64,000 nucleotides of DNA, taken from the NCBI GenBank assembly GCA_963757115.1, contig CAVWQV010000006.1:62001-126000 (forward strand), written 5' to 3'. Both the position numbers and the translations under genes were made by a program. Positions 55,168 to 64,000 of this stretch are shown in pieces; positions within the stretch are counted from its first letter, which is position 1; each line of letters starts with the position of its first letter. The notes below the pieces were generated by a model, which saw only the letters and a list, made by a program, of their open reading frames with translations, was not told the DNA's origin and made no database searches. The DNA is from CAVWQV01 sp963757115 (GTDB taxonomy: Bacteria; Pseudomonadota; Alphaproteobacteria; Acetobacterales; Acetobacteraceae).

Positions 55168-56345
55168 ACGGGATCGCAGTCGCCGGCGGCGGGCCGGCTG
55201 GAGCAGCAGCCGCTGCCATGCTCGCCAGACGAGGGCGAGAAGTGCTTGTGCTCGAACGCGAGCCCTCCTGCACCGATAAGGTGTGCGGTGACTTCCTGAG
55301 CATCGAAGCGCAGGAAGTGCTCGGCGAGCTCGGTCTCGACCTTGCTGCACTCGGCCCGTCGCCGATCAGTTCGGTCCGGCTGGTGCATCGCGATCAGGTG
55401 GCGAGCACCACACTGCCGTTTCCGGCACTCGGCCTCTCGCGTCGGGTGCTCGATGCCGCGCTGCTCGATTTGGCGGCGCGCCACGGCGCTGTTGTACGGC
55501 AAGGCGTCAAGGTGCAGGCGCTGTCGCCGGATGGTCGGGTGCTGACCCTCGGCACGGGCGAGGAGCTCAGGCCGGACGCGGTGATCCTGGCAACCGGCAA
55601 GCATGAATTGCGCGGCGCCGCCCGCGCCACCGGCGCACCGAAGTCGGTCGGGTTCAAAACCTATCTCGCGCTGGCGCTGGAGCAGAGAGAGGCGTTGCGC
55701 GGCGCCGTGGAACTGGTGCTGTTCGAGGGTGGCTACGCAGGGTTGCTGCTGGTCGGGGAAGACACCGCCAATTTTAGCCTTGTGGTCTCGACGGACCGGC
55801 TGGCCCGCTCCGGAGGAACGTGGGGCGGTCTGCTCGCCTCTTTGCGGAGCGAGAGCGCCCTGTTGCGGTGTCGCCTTGCCGAAGCGGTGCAGCTGCGCGC
55901 CCGACCATTGGCGATCAGCCGACTGCCGTACGGCTACGTACATCGTCCGAGCCATGCCGATCCATCCCGCGTGTACCGCGTGGGGGACCAGGCCGCCGTC
56001 ATCCCGTCCCTGACCGGCGACGGCGTCTCCCTCGCGTTGCACACGGCGCGGTGCGGGGTCGAAGCGTTGCTCGCCGGCCGGTCGGCAGCACTCTACCATG
56101 CCGGGCTCCGGCCCGCCTTGCGGGGCCAGATGTGGCGCGCATCCCTCGTTCACTCGCTGTGCCTCAGCCGTACGCTGCAACCCGCGGTACTTCGCGCGTG
56201 CCGGGCCACTCCGGCGATCATGCGCTTGGCCGCCTCCCATACGAGGATCGCCGATCCGGCCCGGCCACTTCCGATCTCCGGCAAGGCGGAGAGGGAGCTT
56301 GGCGTTCTTCTAAGGAAACGGGTGGGTGAAGCCTCGGGCGCCTAG
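55164..56345 (+). CDS. FAD-dependent oxidoreductase (geranylgeranyl-reductase/UbiH-like), possible CTG start
   Basis: A flavoprotein of about 393 residues. The FAD fold is GIAVAGGGPAGAAAAAMLAR with LVLERE, the KVCGDFLSIEA segment resembles the geranylgeranyl reductase signature (xCGxG-like), and the second FAD motif is YRVGDQAAVIPSLTGDGVSL. Reading starts immediately at the stop of the methyltransferase (CTGA overlap). No ATG, GTG or TTG is in frame just upstream of the FAD motif, so the start is probably CTG at 55164 or a base error. By analogy with SrsC it may hydroxylate the phenolic ring. Confidence 0.85.
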   Translation: MNGIAVAGGGPAGAAAAAMLARRGREVLVLEREPSCTDKVCGDFLSIEAQEVLGELGLDLAALGPSPISSVRLVHRDQVASTTLPFPALGLSRRVLDAALLDLAARHGAVVRQGVKVQALSPDGRVLTLGTGEELRPDAVILATGKHELRGAARATGAPKSVGFKTYLALALEQREALRGAVELVLFEGGYAGLLLVGEDTANFSLVVSTDRLARSGGTWGGLLASLRSESALLRCRLAEAVQLRARPLAISRLPYGYVHRPSHADPSRVYRVGDQAAVIPSLTGDGVSLALHTARCGVEALLAGRSAALYHAGLRPALRGQMWRASLVHSLCLSRTLQPAVLRACRATPAIMRLAASHTRIADPARPLPISGKAERELGVLLRKRVGEASGA

Positions 56346-56518
56346 AAGGGCGGCGGGGACACCATGTCGGGCGCGTCCGGGTCTTGCTCGGCTTCCAGTT
56401 GCCGCCGCGCCAGATCCCAGAACTCGTCAGCGCGACCTTCCGGACTGCCTTCCGACTGCCAGAGCGCGTATGCCCGTTCGCGGACCCGATGCTCGAATGT
56501 TTCGTCGGTGTGAGACAT
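56342..56518 (-). CDS. DUF2934 small protein
   Basis: A 58-residue protein beginning MSHTDETFEHRVRERAYALW and continuing QSEGSPEGRADEFWDLARRQ. The IRERAYxLWxxEGxPEGRxxEHW-like pattern is the DUF2934 signature. GGGAGGTCAGCA before the ATG is an excellent ribosome site. Its stop overlaps the convergent flavoprotein stop by 4 bp. Function unknown; DUF2934 proteins are small and often near stress genes. Confidence 0.85.
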   Translation of the reverse strand: MSHTDETFEHRVRERAYALWQSEGSPEGRADEFWDLARRQLEAEQDPDAPDMVSPPPF

Positions 56519-56595
56519 TGCTGACCTCCCAGTCGGCGGCTCTCGCGCGCCGCGTTGCCAATGCGCGCGGGAACGCGAAAGGTTGCCGGCCCGGA

Positions 56596-57417
56596 CTACA
56601 TCAGGGCGCGGATGGCTTCGAGCTGATCGGGCGCATCAAATGGCGGGACCAACAGCACGTCGTCGAACCCAAGTGCCGCCAACCGCCCTAGTCGCTGGCG
56701 CGCCTCGTCCGGCGGGCAGATCAGCGACACCTTCGCACCGGCGATCAGCGGGTTGAGCGCGGGCTCCGGCCGGAGGTCGACGAACACGTTGGCGAGCACG
56801 GCGCGCGTGCCGCCCGCCGCGCGATACATCGCAACGCCTGCCTCGAGATCCGCCTCGCCCGAGTAGATGCCGGAGGCGATCCAGCCCTGGCACTGCGTTA
56901 CCGCGTAGTCGATCCACCGCTGGCTGCGCCATGCCCCGAGCAGCACCGGCGGCCCGCCCTCCGTGCCCGGCCACAACGGCAGCGGCGGCCCGTACACGCC
57001 TTCGCCGGCCCAGACGCGGCGCATCACTGCCAGATAGGCCGGAAGGGCCTTGAACCGGCCCTCGAAATCCTGCTGCAGCGCCTCGAAGTCGGCCTTCGTG
57101 GAACCGGAGCCGACCCCGAAGCGGAACCGCCCGCCGGAGAGCAGGTGGAGCGACTGCGCGCGATGGGCGTGCTCGACCGGATGGCGCAGCGGCACCTGGA
57201 CGACGCAGGTGCCAAGCTCGATCGTGCGCGTCACCCCGCATAACATCGCGAGGACGCTGAGCGGATCGAGCGTGGGACGCGCGCGTGCCATCGAATCCGT
57301 GACCCACACGCCGGCGAAGCCGAGCGCCTCGGCACGTTCGCCGAACTCCACGATGCGGCGTGGCACCGAGCCGCCATCGGCCAGGACTTGTGGAATAAGT
57401 CCGATGCCGATGCGCAC
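56596..57417 (-). CDS. LLM-class flavin-dependent oxidoreductase
   Basis: A luciferase-like monooxygenase of about 273 residues, TIM-barrel type using F420 or reduced FMN. Motifs: EFGERAEALGFAGVWVTDSM, ELGTCVVQVPLRHPVEHAHR, LLSGGRFRFGVGSGSTKADF. The end is FDDVLLVPPFDAPDQLEAIR. The start is either GTG at 57417 or TTG at 57438; the latter overlaps the stop of the upstream dehydrogenase. Both genes are probably one transcript. Substrate unknown. Confidence 0.88.
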   Translation of the reverse strand: MRIGIGLIPQVLADGGSVPRRIVEFGERAEALGFAGVWVTDSMARARPTLDPLSVLAMLCGVTRTIELGTCVVQVPLRHPVEHAHRAQSLHLLSGGRFRFGVGSGSTKADFEALQQDFEGRFKALPAYLAVMRRVWAGEGVYGPPLPLWPGTEGGPPVLLGAWRSQRWIDYAVTQCQGWIASGIYSGEADLEAGVAMYRAAGGTRAVLANVFVDLRPEPALNPLIAGAKVSLICPPDEARQRLGRLAALGFDDVLLVPPFDAPDQLEAIRALM

Positions 57418-57427
57418 GGACTTCGCC

Positions 57428-58313
57428 CTACCCGTCAAGCCCGGCGTCCCGACCGGCGTGGCGGCCGAGCACGGCGAAGTCGAGATCCTTCTCCCCTTGC
57501 GCGATGGCGGTGAGAAAGCGGTTATGCACGACGGAGGCGAAGGGGAGGGGCACCGCGAGCGCGCGCGCCGCCTCCAACATCAGCCGCGTGTCTTTCTCGC
57601 CGAGCGTCACCTTCGCACCGGGCGGATCGAACGCGCCGTCGACGATCAGCTTGCCGTAGTTCTTGTGGACCGGGCGCGCCGAAGAAGCTGTTGGTCAGGA
57701 TCTCGAACACGGTTTCCCGTCCGACGCCGCCCTTGCCGGCCAACGCGAACACCTCGCCGAACTGCTCGATCGTGGAGAAGATCAGGAAGTTGGCGCAAAG
57801 CTTGACCAGGTTGGCCTGCACCGGCCGTTCGCCCACCCGGAACACGCGCTGCCCCATCGCGTCCAATAGTGGCTGCACGCGTGCGATCGCCGCGTCCGGT
57901 CCCGCTGCCATGAGGAACAACTGGCCGGCTTCGGCGGCCGGCGGCCGGCCCAGCACAGGGCAGGCGACATGCACTTGGCCCCGGTCGGTGTGCTCGGCGG
58001 TCAGGCGCTCGGCGAGTGCCGCCGAGATCGTGCCCATCGCCAAATGGATGCCGCCGGGTGGCAGGCCTTGCGCTACCCCGTCGCGGCCGAACACCAGCGC
58101 TTCCGTCGCGGCGTCGTCGGCAAGCATGGTGATAGTGGCCTCGGCGTTGGCGGCCGCCTCGGCCGGAGTGGAAGCCTCCGACGCGCCGCGTTCGACGAAC
58201 GGCTTCGTCCGGGCGGCGGTTCGATTGTAGACGCGCACCTGATGCCCCGCCGCGAGCAACCGCCCGGCCATCGCGCCGCCCATTGGTCCCAGTCCGACCA
58301 CGCCCACCCGCAT
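57428..58313 (-). CDS. NAD(P)-dependent beta-hydroxyacid dehydrogenase (HIBADH family), one frameshift
   Basis: A dehydrogenase of about 295 residues. The Rossmann motif is VGVVGLGPMGGAMAGRLLAA with NRT for NADP preference. The catalytic Lys region is QANLVKLCANFLIFSTIEQF. An extra G near 57672 breaks the frame after TNSFFGAP; the other frame continues HKNYGKLIVDGAFDPPGAKV and TLGEKDTRLMLEAARALAVP to 57428. The ATG at 58313 has an AGGAGG site. Family members oxidise 3-hydroxyisobutyrate, tartronate or similar acids. It is divergent from the FAD monooxygenase by 134 bp. Confidence 0.88.
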
Positions 58314-58447
58314 CGCCCGCCTCCTGTCCACGCCTTGACCCTAATGCACCTCGCGGGAGCCTACGTCGATCGGCTCGACATTGTATCATCCGCAAGGCGC
58401 CTGGCCGGCGGATCTGCCTTCTCTGCCTGGCCAATTGAAAGAGAGCC

Positions 58448-60000
58448 ATGACAAACCCCGACGGCAAGCACACGCCCATCCTGATCGCGGGCGCGGGACC
58501 GACCGGACTGGTGCTCGCCGTCAGCCTCGTGAGGCGCGGCGTTCCGTTCCGCCTCATCGATCAGGCCGACGGCCCCGGCGAGCGCTCCCGTGCCATGGTC
58601 GTACATGCGCGCACCTTGGAGTTCTATCGTCAGTTCGGCTTCGCCGACGAGGTGATCGAGCAGGGCATCAAAGTCGACCGGGCGCATATGCGGGTCGGCA
58701 GTGCGGCCGGGCGCGCGCACGAGGTGGTCGCAGCCGGGTTCAGCGATCTCGGCGGCGGTTTGAGCCCTTATCCGTTCCCGTTGTGCTATCCGCAGGACGA
58801 TCACGAGCGCTTTCTGCTGGACAAGCTCAAGGCGGCCGGCGTCGAGGCCGAGTGGCGCACCAAGCTTGTCGGCTGCGAGCAGGATGCGGCAGGCGTGCGC
58901 GCGACGATCGCGCGCGACGGCGGCAGAACCGAGGAGGTCCGGGCGGACTACCTGTGCGGCTGCGACGGCGCCCATAGCGTTGTGCGCCAAAAGCTGGAAC
59001 TGGGCTTTCCGGGTGGCACCTATCGGCAGCTCTACTACGTGGCGGACGTGACGATCGCCGGGGAGTTTAAGCGCGATCTCTACATGAATCTGGGCAGGGA
59101 AACCTTCGCGCTCATGCTGCCGGTGCGCTCGCGCGGGGTCCAGCGATTGATCGGCCTTGTGCCACCCGAGCTGTCCGACAAGAAGGACCTCACGTTCGAG
59201 AACATCCGCGCCGATTGTGGAACCACTGGTCGATGTCACCGTCAAAGAGGTGAACTGGTTCGCCACGTATCGCGTGCACCACCGGGTGGCCGAGCATTTC
59301 CGAGTGGCGCGCGCCTTCATCCTCGGCGATGCCGGACACGTCCACAGCCCCGCCGGCGGCCAGGGCATGAACACTGGCATCGGCGACGCAATCAATCTCG
59401 GCTGGAAGTTGGCGCACGTGGTGAGCGGCCGTGCCGCCGCTTCGCTGCTCGACACCTATGAGGAGGAGCGGATCGGATTCGCACGCCAACTCGTCAACAC
59501 GACCGATCGCGCGTTCACGCCGCTGGTGGCAAGCGGGTTGAAAGGTGAGCTGGTGCGCCAATTCCTCGTCCCGGCGCTCGTCAGCCTCGGCACGCGCTTC
59601 GCGCTGGGACGACGCGCGTTCTTTCGGTACCATCTCCCAGACCCAGATCCACTATGGCGACAGTGCGCTCAGTGAGGGCAAGGCCGGGCGCGTCAAAGGC
59701 GGCGACCGACTACCGTGGACCGGCCAGCACGGCCCGGACAACTTCGAACCGCTTGCCTCCCTGGACTGGCAGGCGCACGTGTACGGTGAGGCCGAACGGC
59801 AACTCGTCGAAACATGCCAACGCCTGCGATTACCCCTGCGCGCATATCCGTGGAGCGAAGGCGCGCAGAGGGCGGGGCTGCGATCCGACGCCGCCTACCT
59901 CGTGCGGCCTGACGGCTATGTCGCGCTTGCGGCAAGCGGCAAAGCGGCTGCGGACCAACTGACTGCCTTCGCCGACAAGCATCGGGTACGTTTCGGCTGA
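58448..60000 (+). CDS. FAD-dependent aromatic monooxygenase (PheA/TfdB family), two frameshifts
   Basis: A flavoprotein hydroxylase of about 515 residues split over three frames. The N-terminal FAD motif is ILIAGAGPTGLVLAVSLVRR, the DG motif is CGCDGAHSVVRQKLELGFPG, and the second FAD motif is ILGDAGHVHSPAGGQGMNTG. The frame changes near 59212 (to IVEPLVDVTVKEVNWFATYR) and near 59622 (to TISQTQIHYGDSALSEG), ending with the thioredoxin-like C-terminal domain (AYLVRPDGYVALAASG). Such enzymes hydroxylate phenols or related aromatics with NAD(P)H. Indels look like sequencing errors. Confidence 0.88.
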
Positions 60001-60057
60001 GCGGCGGTTCGCGCTCCGCCTGTCCCTACCGCGTCGGCCCTAACAGGTGCCGCCGGC

Positions 60058-62158
<2,101 letters not shown>

Positions 62159-62384
62159 TCGAAAATCCTTTTATCGTTGCGAACCGCAGCGCCGCGATCC
62201 GTTTATCAGCCCTCGGTGGCGTTTGTGCGCGCGGGTTCATGCCAGAAGCCACCAAGTCAGGCAATCGAGCCGCAGTGAACGGCTTGGCCATTATGCCGCG
62301 GGACGCGGCGATTGCCGGTCTCACCGCGTCGCCGGTAATCTGGCCGGGATTGCCAGGACGCGCTCCGTTGGTCACGCTAGAACA
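62159..62384. other. 226-bp divergent spacer between hppA and the protease gene
   Basis: The largest gene-free interval of the window. It must contain promoters for both genes. A short open frame from 62239 shows no conserved-looking protein and no ribosome site. No strong inverted repeat or recognisable riboswitch was found. Confidence 0.3.
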
Positions 62385-63899
62385 ATGCTCTCAGCCGTCA
62401 TCCCTACGCGCACCGTCGATCGGCGACCCGGCAGACGCCTCAGCGGCATAGGTCAGCTGTTGCGCTCGGTTGCGGCGGCGCTGCTCGGGTTGCTGCTGCT
62501 GTCCGTGCCGGGGTGGGCGCAATCGTCGGTGCCGGCGGAGACGGAAACCCTATCTAGCCGGGCCGCCTTGATCGAACGGGTCATGCCCGCCGTGGTCAAT
62601 GTGTCGACGGCACTGCTCCAGCATGACTCGGGAGCCTCGTCAGCGCACACGGTCAGCGGCTCCAACTGGTTCCCCTCGGCACACGGCTTCGGCTCCGGGT
62701 TCGTAATCGACGGGAGCGGCCTCATCGTCACCAATCGGCACGTTGTCGAGAACGCCGTGCGGATCACCGTCACCTTCCCGGACCAGACGACGCTGCCTGC
62801 GCGAATCGTCGGACATCTCAGCACGGCCGATGTTGCGCTCCTGCAAGTCACTCCCGCGAAGCCGCTTGCGAGCGTGCAATGGGGTGACAGCGACAAGCTC
62901 CGGCTCGGCGACGATGTGATAGCGATCGGCAACCCGCTCGGGCTCGGCGGGTCGGTCAGCCGCGGAATAGTCAGCGGATTGAACCGCGACATCAGGACGA
63001 CGCCGTTCGACGACTTCATCCAGACGGACGCCGCGATCAATCACGGCAATTCGGGTGGCCCGCTGTTCGACATGCATGGCCGCGTGATCGGGATCAACAC
63101 GGCAATCTTCTCGCCCACCGACACGAGCGGCTCGATTGGCATTAGCTTCGCGCTACCTTCTCAGGTCGCCGCCTTTATCGTTGAGGAGACCCGGCGCTAC
63201 GGGAGAGTGCGGGCGGGATCGATCGGCGTCCGCCTGCAATCGGTGACGCCGGACGTCGCCAACGCGCTCAACTTGAGCAATAGCAGAGGGGCGATTATTC
63301 TCGGCTTGGATCACGACAGCAGTGCCGCGGCCGCCGGACTGCACCGTGGCGACGTGATCACGGATGTCGGTTCCGACAAGCCGTCCGATGCGCGAGCTTT
63401 GCTGCGCGCCGTCGCCCTCGCACCTCTCGACCAGCCGCTCCTGGTGAAGGTCTGGCGCCAAGGCCAGGAATTGACCTTCGATCCAGTGGTCCGGCTGTAC
63501 GAGGCCCCCCGCGAATCGGAAATCGGGGAGGAGGCTGCCGTTGCGCGGGAGAAATTCACGCCGCTCCCAGATGCAGGGCTGAAGATGGCCGAGATCACGC
63601 CAGCCCTGCGAACCAAATACAAGCTCTCGCCGGACATCAAGGGAGTTCTCGTGACCGGTGTAGCGCCTTACAGCGCGGCCGACTTGCGCGGCATCTTCCC
63701 GGGCGACGTTGTCCTCGAAGTCGACCAGCACAATGTGACCGCACCGGCCGAAGTCGACGCACGGGTCGCGGCCGATCGTGAGCGACATGCGAGATACACG
63801 CTGTTGCTGATCACTGGTCCCGGTGGCGATCGCTTCGTGACCTTGCCCCTGGATCCCGGAGTGAAGGAGCCGCAGCCGGCCGAGGCCGAGCGGCGTTGA
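62385..63899 (+). CDS. HtrA/DegP-type periplasmic serine protease with two PDZ domains
   Basis: A 504-residue exported protease. Signal peptide: LLRSVAAALLGLLLLSVPGW, cleavage probably after WAQ. The trypsin-like domain has the triad His in IVTNRHVVENAV, Asp in LSTADVALLQV and Ser in INHGNSGGPLFD. PDZ1 lies around residues 265-355 (GSIGVRLQSVTPDVANALNL) and PDZ2 at the C-terminus (KGVLVTGVAPYSAADLRGIF). HtrA proteins degrade or refold damaged envelope proteins. The ATG at 62385 is chosen because the signal peptide starts soon after; no strong ribosome site is visible. Confidence 0.92.
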   Translation: MLSAVIPTRTVDRRPGRRLSGIGQLLRSVAAALLGLLLLSVPGWAQSSVPAETETLSSRAALIERVMPAVVNVSTALLQHDSGASSAHTVSGSNWFPSAHGFGSGFVIDGSGLIVTNRHVVENAVRITVTFPDQTTLPARIVGHLSTADVALLQVTPAKPLASVQWGDSDKLRLGDDVIAIGNPLGLGGSVSRGIVSGLNRDIRTTPFDDFIQTDAAINHGNSGGPLFDMHGRVIGINTAIFSPTDTSGSIGISFALPSQVAAFIVEETRRYGRVRAGSIGVRLQSVTPDVANALNLSNSRGAIILGLDHDSSAAAAGLHRGDVITDVGSDKPSDARALLRAVALAPLDQPLLVKVWRQGQELTFDPVVRLYEAPRESEIGEEAAVAREKFTPLPDAGLKMAEITPALRTKYKLSPDIKGVLVTGVAPYSAADLRGIFPGDVVLEVDQHNVTAPAEVDARVAADRERHARYTLLLITGPGGDRFVTLPLDPGVKEPQPAEAERR

Positions 63900-63957
63900 C
63901 CGCTGCGCGATGGCCCTTGCGCCGCGCTTCGCGCTCGGGTCACATCGCCGCGCTCTC

Positions 63958-64000
63958 GTGCCCGTAGCTCAATTGGTTAGAGCGGGCCGCTCATAACGGC
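63958..64000 (+). tRNA. tRNA with anticodon CAU (Met or Ile2), cut by window end
   Basis: The 5' 43 bases of a tRNA are visible. After a 7-base acceptor arm, T8-A9 and the D-arm GCTC-AATTGGTTA-GAGC follow, then an anticodon arm GCCG-CTCATAA-CGGC with anticodon CAT. The 3' half lies outside. CAU belongs to elongator tRNA-Met, initiator tRNA or tRNA-Ile2 (lysidine-modified). The D-loop excludes nothing firmly, but the absence of the missing half prevents a choice. Confidence 0.9.

Overview
This is a 64 kb stretch of GC-rich bacterial chromosome (GC clearly above 65% by eye) with very tight gene packing and many 1-4 bp ATGA/TGATG overlaps. The gene content points to an alphaproteobacterium, most likely Rhodospirillales/Acetobacteraceae-like: YqeY-dnaG-rpoD are in one operon divergent from carA, the DAHP synthase is class II, the proton pyrophosphatase is of the K+-independent type, and CaiB/BaiF CoA-transferases and LLM flavin enzymes are frequent. 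This placement is an inference from gene content, not from a marker phylogeny. No phage, insertion sequence, CRISPR array or replication origin is visible, and no gene-free gap exceeds about 230 bases.

Layout. 0-6 kb: GNAT (partial), rpoD, dnaG and yqeY on the minus strand, divergent from carA, with a structured 130-bp spacer. 6-16.6 kb: a winged-helix-like hypothetical, a DUF1194 protein, a CoA-transferase/crotonase pair, a succinate-semialdehyde-type dehydrogenase, glutathione reductase, DAHP synthase, nicotinate phosphoribosyltransferase and a GGDEF-EAL protein. 16.6-23.3 kb: gltX, a small membrane protein behind a CRP-like site, a clear terminator, a TauD-type dioxygenase, cysS, DUF305, trmJ and a crotonase. 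23.3-30.1 kb: hydantoinase A/B, a GNAT, a D-aminoacylase and an MFS exporter. 30.2-36.5 kb: two secreted beta-propellers and a metallo-beta-lactamase-fold protein, then two different nickel/cobalt transporters. 36.5-39.5 kb: CoA-transferase, CinA, carboxymuconolactone decarboxylase. 39.4-56.3 kb: a biosynthetic cluster. 56.3-64 kb: DUF2934, LLM oxidoreductase, beta-hydroxyacid dehydrogenase, FAD monooxygenase, hppA, an HtrA protease and the 5' part of a tRNA with anticodon CAU.

The most interesting region is 39.4-56.3 kb. It joins an aryl-polyene-like fatty-acid/PKS machine (ACP, acyl-ACP ligase, two hot-dog dehydratases, acyltransferase, LolA-like protein, MMPL exporter, ketosynthase, chain-length-factor-like ketosynthase, glycosyltransferase, halogenase-like flavoprotein, methyltransferase) to a coupled trio of type III polyketide synthase, methyltransferase and flavoprotein of the kind used for phenolic lipids. 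An MlaC-like periplasmic lipid carrier, a lipoprotein and a membrane-anchored polysaccharide deacetylase lie between them. A plausible but unproven reading is a polyene pigment or phenolic lipid placed in the cell envelope, conceivably an aryl-polyene/resorcinol conjugate analogous in logic to flexirubin.

A second theme concerns data quality. At least 15 genes, including ones expected to be indispensable (gltX, aroG) or highly conserved (hppA, pncB, ketosynthase), are broken by about 19 single-base frameshifts with the downstream reading frame fully conserved. This looks like an indel-prone assembly rather than gene decay, so those genes are annotated here across the frameshift.
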